This document shows positions 33,320 through 41,404 of a stretch of 64,000 bases of DNA, one piece after another (the stretch's first letter is position 1; every line of letters begins with the position of its first letter). The position numbers were made by a program, and so were the translations under genes. The notes beneath the pieces were generated by a model. The model made no database searches, was not told where the DNA came from, and saw only the letters and a program-made list of their open reading frames with translations. The stretch covers positions 6,329-70,328 of the forward strand of contig DASRJO010000105.1 in assembly GCA_035649435.1 (NCBI GenBank), in the 5' to 3' direction. Source of the DNA: DASRJW01 sp035649435 (GTDB lineage: Bacteria; Krumholzibacteriota; Krumholzibacteriia; G020349025).

Positions 33320-34450
33320 GTGGCGCGAAGACGAATCCCAACGGCAAACCGCCCAATCGCGACGCGACTCGCCTGGGTCGCGCTGCTCAGCCAGCTCGGG
33401 GGGATCGCTGCGGCGGACGACCTCCCGCCGGAAGTGAGCGCCGCCACCGCGGCACCGGGGCTGTACGCGGTGCTCAGTACATCCCTCGGCATCGTCATCT
33501 GTGCGCTGGAATTCGAGAAGACACCGGTCACGGTGGGGAACTTCGTCGGCTTGGCCGAGGGACGGATCCAATTCCTCGAGCCGCGGACCCAGGAGTGGGT
33601 GAGCCGGCCGTATTACGACGGAATGAAGTTCAATCGCGTGGTGAAGGATTTCGTCATTCAAGGCGGGGACCCGCTTGGCGACGGGACCGGTGGCCCAGGA
33701 TACGTCTTCATCGACGAGTTTCACCACGACCTGCATCACGATCGCCCCGGCATTCTGTCGATGGCGAATTCGGGTCCGGGGACAAACGGCAGCCAATTCT
33801 TCATCACACTCGCCAAGCTGTCGTATTTGGATAACCGGCACACGGTATTCGGCCATGTCGTCCACGGTATGGATGTGTTGCAACGCATGGCCAATCAGCC
33901 GATGACGGGAGCGGATAATTCCACCCCGGTGGTCGAAGTGGTGCTGCGCAAGGTGAGCGTGATCCGGCGCGGCGCATCCGCCGAGAAGTTCGATCCGGTG
34001 GCGGCCTTCGAACGTCAAGACGAGATCATGGCCGAGCGGGAAGTGCAGCGACAGGTGCGGGCGGCGCAATTTCGCGCTGAGCTCGACCAGGAGATGCTGC
34101 ACGCACAAGCCACGGAGAGTGGCGTGAAGTTCGTCGTCCGCTCCGAAGGGCAAGGCGTGTTGCCCGAGCGCGGCGACCAAGTGCTCGTGCATTACGTCGG
34201 CTTCTTGGAGGACGGGACCAAATTCGACTCCAGCTACGATCGCGGCCAACCGTTTCAATTCCCCGTCGGGCAGGGGCGAGTCATTCCCGGACTCGACGAG
34301 ATCTGCCTCCACATGCGTCCGGGCGAGAAGCGCCGGGTTCTCGTCCCCGCCTCCATGGCTTACGGGGACAAAGGCTCCAAGAGATTCGGCATCCCTCCCA
34401 AAGCCCTCTTGATCTTCGACGTCGAGCTCATCGAGGTCGTGCGTCACTGA
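33320..34450 (+). CDS. cyclophilin-FKBP fusion peptidyl-prolyl isomerase, exported
   Basis: 376 residues. After a signal sequence (LAWVALLSQLGGIAAA) comes a cyclophilin-type domain (about 38-215) with YYDGMKFNRVVKDFVIQGGD, GPGTNGSQFFITL and HTVFGHVVHGMDVL, a charged helical linker, then an FKBP-type domain (about 270-376) with VHYVGFLEDGTKFDSS, GRVIPGLDE and 'MRPGEKRRVLVPASMAYGD'. Both active sites look complete. The protein would catalyse prolyl isomerisation of envelope proteins with two unrelated folds. GTG 33320 is chosen for AAGAAGGG six bases upstream and the signal just after; the frame is open to 33137. Its last 23 bases overlap the convergent amidohydrolase gene. Confidence 0.93.
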   Translation: MARRRIPTANRPIATRLAWVALLSQLGGIAAADDLPPEVSAATAAPGLYAVLSTSLGIVICALEFEKTPVTVGNFVGLAEGRIQFLEPRTQEWVSRPYYDGMKFNRVVKDFVIQGGDPLGDGTGGPGYVFIDEFHHDLHHDRPGILSMANSGPGTNGSQFFITLAKLSYLDNRHTVFGHVVHGMDVLQRMANQPMTGADNSTPVVEVVLRKVSVIRRGASAEKFDPVAAFERQDEIMAEREVQRQVRAAQFRAELDQEMLHAQATESGVKFVVRSEGQGVLPERGDQVLVHYVGFLEDGTKFDSSYDRGQPFQFPVGQGRVIPGLDEICLHMRPGEKRRVLVPASMAYGDKGSKRFGIPPKALLIFDVELIEVVRH

Positions 34451-36029
34451 GCTCCGCGGCAGCGCGCAGCTCGCCGCGACGTACGACGGCACTCAGAGCG
34501 CGCAGGTTGCGGATGTCGACCGATGGATCGGCGCTCAGCAGCAGCAGATCGGCACGTTTGCCGCGTTCGATGCTGCCGCATTCCGCCGATTGGCCGAGCG
34601 CGAGCGCGCCGCCCGCGGTCGCCGCGTTCAGCACCTCCGGCGTCGCAAGACCCGCCATCTGCATGGCTTCCAACTCGGCGTGGATCGACACACCGTGGGC
34701 GACGCCGGGTTCGCCGGCGGCGCTTCCCACCGCGATCGGGATGCCGGCGGCGTGGACGCGCTGCAAGTTGGCAGCACGGATGCCTGCGGCCTGCTGTGAT
34801 TGTTTCGCCGGCGTGCACGTCGCCGTGTAGACCGTGCCAGTGCTTCGGGTGAGGGTGAGGAACTCTTCGTCGATTGGTGCATCGATCTCGCTGCCGAGGA
34901 CATCGACGCCGGCGCGCAGGGCGACTTTGGCGTCCGCGAGGGAATTCACCTGCGCCACGATGCGCATACCCCGTGCGCGAGCGGCCGCGATTGCGCCGCT
35001 CAAGGCCTGCGACGTCAGGCGTTCTCGCCGCCCCGTGACGCGAGCGAGCACGAGCACGACGGCATCGGCACCATGCGAGGCGAGATAGTCCACCGCCTCC
35101 TCGGCCGCGCGTGCGCTCGAGATGGGCAGATGCAGCTTTTCGCCGGGCAAATCGAGGTCCGAAGGGGCGGCGGCGAGCCGCGGACCCGCGGCAAGAACGT
35201 GCGGTCGATCCGTGGCAAGGCTGTCGCGCAAGTCCCAAGTCCAGGCGAAGCCGCCCGCATCGAAGACGGTGGTCACGCCCGAGCTCAAGTGCGCGCGGAG
35301 GAAACGCTCAGGGTGTGTGCGCATCGCGCTCGGCATGGCTGAACTGCTCGCGCCCGATTGCGACAGGTGCACGCGCGCATCGACGAGACCGGGGATGATC
35401 CATGTCGCGCTCGCGTCCACGACGTCGGCATCCTCTGGCACGGGGCACTGCCCGACGCACTCGATGCGTCCATCCCGGACGAGGATCGTGGCCGTCGAGA
35501 CGTCGCTTCCTCGCCACACACGGCCACCGACGAGGGCGAGCGGCGGCGGCGGTGTTCCCGGTGGCGCGTCGAAGGCGCTCGTCATCGCGATGCGCCAGCC
35601 GGATGGCGTGCGAATGAAAACGCGCTCGGACAGTCCCGTGTGCTCGTCGTTGCCGTAAACGACGCGATAGCGATACGCGCCGTAAACCACGCCGGGAAGC
35701 ACCGGGACGAGACGCATTGCCCGCGCATCGAACACGTCCGGCCAGGCATCGCCTCCAGCCTGGCTCGCGTGCGATTCGTATCCGAGCCGGATTCCCCCGG
35801 GGCCCGTGCGCGCCAATGTTTCGGCGTGCAGGTAGGTTTCCAGATACGCGTCGCGATCGCGGTGACGGATGGCGTCCAAGTTGGCGACGAACACGCGCCT
35901 CGCCGCGCCGACGTCGGCGGAATCCGCTGGCGCAGTTTGTGCGGCAGCGGAAAGCGGAGCGCAGACGGCCCAAGCGATTGCGACCCGGCGGACAGCCAGG
36001 GCAATCGTGGAGGAAGGATGGGAACGCAT
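34428..36029 (-). CDS. NTF2-like/amidohydrolase-like exported protein lacking metal ligands
   Basis: 533 residues. A signal (AIAWAVCAPLSAAAQ) is followed by an NTF2/SnoaL-like domain (about 40-140; RRVFVANLDAIRHRDRDAYL) and an imidazolonepropionase-like amidohydrolase domain (about 150-533; IIPGLVDARVHLSQ to GSIERGKRADLLLLSADP). In active relatives the first strand has His-x-His; here it is R-V-H. The expected later histidines are replaced in 'IVAQVNSLADAKVALRAGVD' and in DVLGSEID, and the catalytic Asp strand (usually GTDxG) reads GSAAG. So the enzyme fold is kept but the metal site is gone. ATG 36029 starts the signal. Confidence 0.85.
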   Translation of the reverse strand: MRSHPSSTIALAVRRVAIAWAVCAPLSAAAQTAPADSADVGAARRVFVANLDAIRHRDRDAYLETYLHAETLARTGPGGIRLGYESHASQAGGDAWPDVFDARAMRLVPVLPGVVYGAYRYRVVYGNDEHTGLSERVFIRTPSGWRIAMTSAFDAPPGTPPPPLALVGGRVWRGSDVSTATILVRDGRIECVGQCPVPEDADVVDASATWIIPGLVDARVHLSQSGASSSAMPSAMRTHPERFLRAHLSSGVTTVFDAGGFAWTWDLRDSLATDRPHVLAAGPRLAAAPSDLDLPGEKLHLPISSARAAEEAVDYLASHGADAVVLVLARVTGRRERLTSQALSGAIAAARARGMRIVAQVNSLADAKVALRAGVDVLGSEIDAPIDEEFLTLTRSTGTVYTATCTPAKQSQQAAGIRAANLQRVHAAGIPIAVGSAAGEPGVAHGVSIHAELEAMQMAGLATPEVLNAATAGGALALGQSAECGSIERGKRADLLLLSADPSVDIRNLRALSAVVRRGELRAAAELSDARPR

Positions 36030-36195
36030 GGCTCGGACCCCTTTCTTGCGACGCTCGCGGCCACACAGCCCGGACGAGACACGCGGCCGGACCCGAGTCC
36101 GCTGCGGAAGGGGCCGCTGCCAGGAAAAGCGGGTCCTGGGGCGGACGTTACATTTAATTTGCGACCGGGGGGCGTCATTCCTGCTCTCCCCTCGG

Positions 36196-36201
36196 TATAA
36201 T
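36196..36201 (+). promoter_or_regulatory. -10 element of the secreted Cys-rich protein gene
   Basis: A perfect TATAAT, about 80 bases before the GTG start at 36281. The matching -35 window (36173-36178, cgtcat) is poor, so an activator or alternative sigma factor may be needed. Confidence 0.5.
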
Positions 36202-36280
36202 GTGGCACTTCGGAACGGCTCGGGCGAGCGCCTCTCTGCTTTCCGAACGTGAATGGACACGACCCAGGAGGATGTGGAAC

Positions 36281-36751
36281 GTGCGTACCCTCAAGATCTC
36301 TGCAGTGGTCATGATGATCGTCGCCTTCGCGGCATCGTCGGCCTTCGCCGGTGGTTCGGCTTGCACGGCGTCCAAGCAAGTGAATTCCGCCTCGTCGGAC
36401 AACGCGTGCCTGTCGACGGTGTTCGCCGGTGCGGGCAACTCGTGCTCCGCCAGCAAGGCCAAGCTCGCCGCCCTCGTGGACATCGAAGCCACTCGTCTGC
36501 CCTCCGGTGGGCTCGTGGTCATGTACAAGGGCAAGACCGAAGACGCCGTGGCGTATCTGCAGGCGGCTGCCTGCGGCCCGCCGTCGAACTTCTGCTGCCC
36601 GTTGACGCGCCAGTTGGCTGCCACGCCGAATGCCAAGGTCGAGATCGCCAAAATCGCCCAGGGCGCGGTCATCGTCGTCAACGCCGCCGAGAAGAGCGTC
36701 GTCGATAGCTACGAGCAGTCCTTCTTGACGCTGGCGTCCGCTTCGCACTGA
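36281..36751 (+). CDS. small secreted Cys-containing protein of unknown family
   Basis: 156 residues. A signal peptide (ISAVVMMIVAFAASSAFAG) is cleaved to leave about 130 residues with six Cys (SAC, NAC, NSC, AAAC and a CC pair in NFCCPL). The rest is Ala-rich and mostly helical, with VVMYKGKTEDAVAYLQAA and 'AQGAVIVVNAAEKSVVDSYE'. I do not recognise it. GTG 36281 has AGGAGG nine bases upstream; ATG 36272 abuts that site. A perfect -10 before and a strong hairpin after mark it as a single-gene, probably well-expressed unit. Confidence 0.8.
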   Translation: MRTLKISAVVMMIVAFAASSAFAGGSACTASKQVNSASSDNACLSTVFAGAGNSCSASKAKLAALVDIEATRLPSGGLVVMYKGKTEDAVAYLQAAACGPPSNFCCPLTRQLAATPNAKVEIAKIAQGAVIVVNAAEKSVVDSYEQSFLTLASASH

Positions 36752-36778
36752 GACGTGGCGAACGCGTCGTTGACTGGA

Positions 36779-36811
36779 CGAGACCCCCGATGCGTCGGGG
36801 GTCTCGCCGTT
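36779..36811 (+). terminator. terminator after the secreted Cys-rich protein gene
   Basis: A perfect 12-bp stem CGAGACCCCCGA/TCGGGGGTCTCG (36779-36790 with 36795-36806) closes a four-base loop and is followed by CCGTTT. Confidence 0.75.
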
Positions 36812-36827
36812 TGGGGGAGGTGAATGG

Positions 36828-38000
36828 ATGCGTCGCTTCGCCTTGCTCGTCGCGTGCGCGGGTGCCGCCGCCTTCGGCCGTGCGATCGGGACGGCGCCGC
36901 ATGCGAGCGCGGAGCCAGTCGGCGACATTCCTCGCGTTCGCATGGTGCGTGCCTTCCCGCAGCTCGTGTTCGAAAGGCCCGTTTTCATCACGCATGCAGG
37001 CGACGAGAACAGGCTGTTCGTCGTCGAGCAGGGTGGCCGCGTCCTCGTCTTTCCCGCCGATGACGGCGCGGCATCGGCGCGCGTGTTCCTCGACCTGCGC
37101 ACCCAGGTGCGGACGGAGCACAACGAAGAGGGGCTGCTGGCGCTGGCGTTTCACCCGCAGTACGCCACACGCGGCACGTTCTTCGTGTTCTATTCGGCAT
37201 CGAAGCCGCGACGCGGCGTGTTGTCGCGCTTCGAGGTCGATGAGCGCGATCCGAACCGTGCCAAGGTCGAATCGGAAACGGTGCTGCTCGAGGTGCCGAA
37301 ACGCTGGGGGAACCACAACGGCGCCACTTTGCTCTTCGGGCCCGATGGGTTTCTCTACCTGAGCCTTGGCGACGGCGGTTCGGCGGGTGACCCGCTCGAT
37401 GCGGGCCAGGATCTCGCGTCGTTGCTCGGGAAGATCCTGCGACTCGACGTCGATCGCGCCGACGGAACGCGGGCCTATGCCATCCCGGTAGACAACCCCT
37501 ACGTGGGCGTGGCAAGCGCGCGACCCGAGATCTGGGCCTATGGCTTGCGCAACGTCTGGCGCATGAGCTTCGACCGCGAGACCGGTGAGCTGTGGGCGGG
37601 CGACGTGGGACAGGATGAATGGGAAGAGATCGACCGCATCGTGCGCGGCGGCAACTATGGCTGGCGCATTCGCGAGGGGGCGCACGTGTTTCGTCGCGGC
37701 ACGGCGCGCGCCCCGCTCATCGACCCGGTGTTCGAATACGGCCGCAAGGAGGGGGCGTGCGTCGTCGGCGGGTACGTGTATCGCGGCACGCGCATGCGGC
37801 GTCTGGTGGGGGCATACGTCTATGCCGATTACGTCACCGGGACGATCTGGGCGTTGCGGGCACGTGGGGATTCGCTGCTCGCGCAGGGCGAGATCCTTTC
37901 GCAGCCGCGCAACATCGCGTCCTTCGGCGAAGGGCACGACGGCGAGATCTACCTCTGCGCCTTCGACGGACGCATCTACACGCTGGCGGAAGCACCGTGA
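36828..38000 (+). CDS. PQQ-dependent sugar (glucose/sorbosone) dehydrogenase-like protein
   Basis: 390 residues with an N-terminal export signal, then a six-bladed beta-propeller: VFITHAGDENRLFVVEQGGRV, EEGLLALAFHPQY, WGNHNGATLLFGPDGFLYLS, LGDGGSAGDPLDAGQD, GKILRLDV, WAYGLRNVWRMSFD and WAGDVGQDEWEEID are all family hallmarks. Related enzymes oxidise soluble aldoses with bound PQQ and calcium in the periplasm. Whether PQQ is made here is unknown. ATG 36828 follows GGGGGAGG. It stands alone. Confidence 0.93.
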   Translation: MRRFALLVACAGAAAFGRAIGTAPHASAEPVGDIPRVRMVRAFPQLVFERPVFITHAGDENRLFVVEQGGRVLVFPADDGAASARVFLDLRTQVRTEHNEEGLLALAFHPQYATRGTFFVFYSASKPRRGVLSRFEVDERDPNRAKVESETVLLEVPKRWGNHNGATLLFGPDGFLYLSLGDGGSAGDPLDAGQDLASLLGKILRLDVDRADGTRAYAIPVDNPYVGVASARPEIWAYGLRNVWRMSFDRETGELWAGDVGQDEWEEIDRIVRGGNYGWRIREGAHVFRRGTARAPLIDPVFEYGRKEGACVVGGYVYRGTRMRRLVGAYVYADYVTGTIWALRARGDSLLAQGEILSQPRNIASFGEGHDGEIYLCAFDGRIYTLAEAP

Positions 38001-38122
38001 ATCCCATTGCATGCGCGCGGTCGCATGCCTAGCATGGGTGGCGGCAGCGCCCCACGCTCCCCGCAGTTCACGGGTCGAGAGCCGGCGCCGACGCACGGTT
38101 CGACGAGACTTTGGAGGCCACC

Positions 38123-38920
38123 ATGCCCAAGATGCACGAGGTCGATTACAAAATCTTCGGTGACGACATGCAGTTCGTGGAGATCGAGCTCGATCCGCAG
38201 GAAGCGGTGGTGGCTGAAGCCGGCGGCATGATGTACATGCAGGACGGCATCGAGATGGACACGATCTTCGGCACCGGCAACCAGAACCAGGGGTTCCTCG
38301 GGTCGCTGCTCGGTGCCGGCAAGCGGGTGCTCACCGGCGAATCGTTGTTCATGACGGTGTTCCACAACGAGGGCCACGACAAACGCAGCGTCGCATTCGC
38401 GTCGCCGATCCCCGGCAAGGTCGTGGCGCTGAATCTGGCGCAGCTGGGCGGCGAGATGATCACGCAGAAAGATGCATTCCTGGCGGCGGCGCGCGGCGTG
38501 GAAATCGGCATCGCTTTCCAGAAGCGACTCGGCGTCGGTTTCTTCGGCGGCGAGGGATTCATCATGCAGCGCCTCCAGGGCGACGGCTTCGCCTTCGTCA
38601 ACGCCTGCGGCACCTTGATCGAGCGCGTGCTGGCGCCCGGGGAAAGCCTGCGTGTCGACACCGGCTGTCTCGTGGCGTTGCAACCGAGCGTCAGTTACGA
38701 CGTGCAGTACGTCGGCAAGGTGAAGACCGCGCTCTTTGGCGGGGAGGGATTGTTCTTCGCCCAGCTGCGCGGGCCCGGGCGCGTGTGGCTGCAGTCGCTG
38801 CCCTTCGGCCGTTTGGCGAGCCGGATCTACGCGGCGGCGCCGCGCAGCGGCGGCCGTGGTCGCGAAGAGGGCTCGATCCTCGGCGCACTGGGCAACATGC
38901 TCGACGGCGACGGGCGCTGA
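38123..38920 (+). CDS. AIM24/TIGR00266 family protein
   Basis: 265 residues. The body is a double-psi-type beta barrel typical of the AIM24 family: MQFVEIELDPQEAVVAEAGG at the start, GFLGSLLGAGKRVLTGESLF, QKDAFLAAARGVEIGIAFQK and 'GFFGGEGFIMQRLQGDGFAF' and a Gly-rich end. In mitochondria AIM24 supports inner-membrane structure; in bacteria the role is unknown. No signal peptide. ATG 38123 has TTGGAGG six bases upstream. It is followed 71 bases later by an FmdB-type gene. Confidence 0.92.
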   Translation: MPKMHEVDYKIFGDDMQFVEIELDPQEAVVAEAGGMMYMQDGIEMDTIFGTGNQNQGFLGSLLGAGKRVLTGESLFMTVFHNEGHDKRSVAFASPIPGKVVALNLAQLGGEMITQKDAFLAAARGVEIGIAFQKRLGVGFFGGEGFIMQRLQGDGFAFVNACGTLIERVLAPGESLRVDTGCLVALQPSVSYDVQYVGKVKTALFGGEGLFFAQLRGPGRVWLQSLPFGRLASRIYAAAPRSGGRGREEGSILGALGNMLDGDGR

Positions 38921-38991
38921 GCTCCGGCGCGGCACGCTCCCGAGCCGGAAGCAAGAAGACATTGACGCGATCATTCAGTCCGGAGGGAATG

Positions 38992-39414
38992 GTGCCGACC
39001 TACGACTATCTTTGCGAGAATGGCCACCGCTTCGAAGCGTTCCAGTCCATGAAGGACGAGGCGCTCAAAGCGTGCGTGGAATGTGGTGCCGGCGTGAAGC
39101 GCCTCATCGGGCCTGGCGCCGGGTTCCTGTTTCGCGGCGATGGCTTCTACATCACCGATTATCGGTCGAAGACCTATCAGGACAAGGCCAAGGCCGAAGC
39201 CGGCGGCTCCGGCAAGAGCGAGGGCAAGGCTGAAAAGAGCGAAGGATCGAAGTCGGAGTCCAGCAAGCCGGTGACGGACAAAGCCGGGGCCCAAGAGAAG
39301 TCGAAGTCCGAGAAGCCGCGCGCCGAGAAATCGAGCGAGAAGTCGAGCGAGAAGTCGAGCGGCAATCAGGCAGACAAGTCGTCGGCGAAGAAACCTCGCG
39401 GCTCCGACACGTAG
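38992..39414 (+). CDS. FmdB-type zinc-ribbon protein with long Ser/Lys-rich tail
   Basis: 140 residues. The first 40 form an FmdB zinc ribbon (PTYDYLCENGHRFEAFQSM, then KACVECGAGVKRL). One ribbon Cys is missing: the first knuckle reads C-E-N-G-H instead of C-x2-C-G-H, leaving three Cys and a His. Next comes GFLFRGDGFYITDYRSKTYQ, then about 80 residues of low-complexity Lys/Ser/Glu including repeated SSEK units, likely disordered. The GTG at 38992 gives the exact family start (MPTYDY) and GGAGGG lies four bases upstream; ATG 38989 would add one residue. Confidence 0.85.
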   Translation: MPTYDYLCENGHRFEAFQSMKDEALKACVECGAGVKRLIGPGAGFLFRGDGFYITDYRSKTYQDKAKAEAGGSGKSEGKAEKSEGSKSESSKPVTDKAGAQEKSKSEKPRAEKSSEKSSEKSSGNQADKSSAKKPRGSDT

Positions 39415-39430
39415 CAGAACACGCTCGGTC

Positions 39431-40258
39431 TCATTTGCTCAGGAACCACGGGAGAAGGCGCACGATCGAGAGCAAGAAACCGGCGAGGGTCAGCACCAGC
39501 AGACCCAGCGCGGCGAGTTGAACACCGCGACCTTCCGGGCGTTCATGCGCGCCGCGCACTCTGTGCCCGAAGGCGAAGCCGGTGACGAAGCCGCCCAAGT
39601 GCGCCCAGTTGTCGACGCCGCGCATGAAGAGGCCGAAAGCGAACAGCACCACTGCCCAAGTGACGAATTGTTGCGTCATGACGTCGCGCGTCCCGCCCCG
39701 GCGCCGGCGGAACGAAATCATCGCACCCAAGAGACCGAAGATCGAACCCGAAGCGCCGATGGACGGTCCGTTGCCGAGGAGACTGGAGGCCAGGAAGCCA
39801 CCGGCGCCGGCCAGACTGTAGAGCACGAAGAATCGCGCCGGCCCCAGCTCTTCTTCAGCGAATGTGCCGAGCTGCCGAATCCACATCACGTTGAAAAAGA
39901 TGTGCAGCAGGCCCCCGTGCAAATAGACTGCCGTCAATAGCGTCCACCAATGACCGATCTCGAGGGCTGGACGGCCGGTCATGCCGAGCAGGAACAGAGC
40001 GCGTGAGCTCGGTGACAGGATTCCCATCAGGCCGCCCGAAGGCGTGAGCGCTGCGCGCAGATCCAGTGCGATGCTGGTGACGTAGAGCACGATGCACGTA
40101 ATCGTGATCAACGGCACGAGCTGCAGGTGATGGCCGAAGAGGCGTTGCAGGCGTCGGCCAGCTCCCCACAAGCCGGGGCGCAGGGCGCCGCAGTACGGAC
40201 AGCGCGGCTCGTCGTCGCCGATGAGTTTTCTGCAGCTCGGGCAGAGCATGGCCGGCAT
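39431..40258 (-). CDS. rhomboid-family intramembrane serine protease with N-terminal zinc ribbon
   Basis: 275 residues. Residues 4-25 form a small zinc ribbon (MLCPSCRKLIGDDEPRCPYCG). Six or more membrane helices follow. The rhomboid motifs are LLHIFFNVMWI, the catalytic Ser in GASGSIFGLLG, and His in NWAHLGGFVTGFAFGH. It cleaves membrane proteins inside the bilayer. ATG 40258 has GGGAGG six bases upstream. It converges on the FmdB-like gene with 16 bases between and is divergent from a transporter gene. Confidence 0.93.
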   Translation of the reverse strand: MPAMLCPSCRKLIGDDEPRCPYCGALRPGLWGAGRRLQRLFGHHLQLVPLITITCIVLYVTSIALDLRAALTPSGGLMGILSPSSRALFLLGMTGRPALEIGHWWTLLTAVYLHGGLLHIFFNVMWIRQLGTFAEEELGPARFFVLYSLAGAGGFLASSLLGNGPSIGASGSIFGLLGAMISFRRRRGGTRDVMTQQFVTWAVVLFAFGLFMRGVDNWAHLGGFVTGFAFGHRVRGAHERPEGRGVQLAALGLLVLTLAGFLLSIVRLLPWFLSK

Positions 40259-40403
40259 GAGGAACCTCCCGGCGGGCATTCTAGCCGGTCGCGGGAGGTC
40301 GGAGTATCTTGCATTCCGCGAACGCGACCTCGGCGCCGTGGTTTTGGCGCCGGTGCAACATCGTCGCAAGCCCCGGCGCGAGCCGCGTGGAGTCGTGGTG
40401 CCG

Positions 40404-41303
40404 ATGACCGAAGCGATCGACAGCGCGGGCCGCGGCTATCGCGGCAAGGTGCAGCGCGTGCTCTGGATCACGCTATTGCTCAATTTGGGCGTGGCGGGCG
40501 CGAAGCTCGCGACCGGGCTCGTGACCAGCAGCCTGGCGCTGCTCGGAGACGCGGCGCATTCGGCCATCGACGCGGCCAACAACATCGTGGGGTTGGTGGC
40601 CATCGCTGTCGCGACGCAAGCGGCCGACGAGAGTCACCCGTATGGACACTCGAAGATCGAAACCTTGGCGGCATTCGTCTTGGCCGGACTGCTCTTCATC
40701 ACCTGCTTCAATCTGGGGCTCGAGGCAGTCAAGCGTCTGGCCGGGGCGGAGGCGAGGATGGCGGAGGCGACGCCGGTGGCGTTCGCCGTGGTTCTCGGAA
40801 CCCTCGCGATCAATCTCTGGGTCAGCCGCTACGAGGCACGGCGCGGCCAGCAGCTGGGCAGCGAGTTCCTGCTGGCGGATGCGGCGCACACGCGCAGCGA
40901 CGTCCTGGTCACGCTCACTGTGCTCGCGAGCCTCGTCTTCGTTCGCTTCGGCGTCCCGCGCGTCGACGCGGCGCTCTCGCTCCTCATCGCCGGACTGATC
41001 GGACTCATCGGGTTTCGCGTCTTCCAGCGCACGGTCCCCGTGCTCGTCGATGCTTCGGCGATTCACGAACGACAAGTCGTCGAAGTCGCGAGCAGAGTGA
41101 CCGGGGTGCAGAGCCCGCACGCGGTGCGCTCCCGGCGCGCCGGGCGGCTCGTGTTCATCGATCTGCACATCATCGTCGATCCGGCGACGAACATCGAGGC
41201 GGCGCACGCGATGTCGGATGCGGTGGAAACGGCGCTCGAGCGCGAGTTCGGCCCCGCCAGCATCACGGTGCACGTGGAGACTTCACGTCACTGCGGCCAC
41301 TGA
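40404..41303 (+). CDS. cation diffusion facilitator (CDF) transporter
   Basis: 299 residues with six membrane helices and a C-terminal ferredoxin-like cytosolic domain. Metal site A is His52-x3-Asp56 (AHSAIDAANN) and His162-x3-Asp166 (AHTRSDVLVT). This His-Asp/His-Asp set is the eukaryotic ZnT-like arrangement associated with zinc preference, rather than the Asp-Asp/His-Asp set of YiiP. HPYGHSKIET is the usual loop. It exports divalent metal in exchange for protons. GTG 40398 is another possible start with GGAG five bases upstream. Confidence 0.93.
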   Translation: MTEAIDSAGRGYRGKVQRVLWITLLLNLGVAGAKLATGLVTSSLALLGDAAHSAIDAANNIVGLVAIAVATQAADESHPYGHSKIETLAAFVLAGLLFITCFNLGLEAVKRLAGAEARMAEATPVAFAVVLGTLAINLWVSRYEARRGQQLGSEFLLADAAHTRSDVLVTLTVLASLVFVRFGVPRVDAALSLLIAGLIGLIGFRVFQRTVPVLVDASAIHERQVVEVASRVTGVQSPHAVRSRRAGRLVFIDLHIIVDPATNIEAAHAMSDAVETALEREFGPASITVHVETSRHCGH

Positions 41304-41404
41304 CATGGCGCCAGCGTGACGACGCGTGCGGACACCATCCTCCAACAGGAACCTTTGACTCGGCACACGCGTCGCGGCCGCGAGGCAGGAACGCGACAGG
41401 AATC

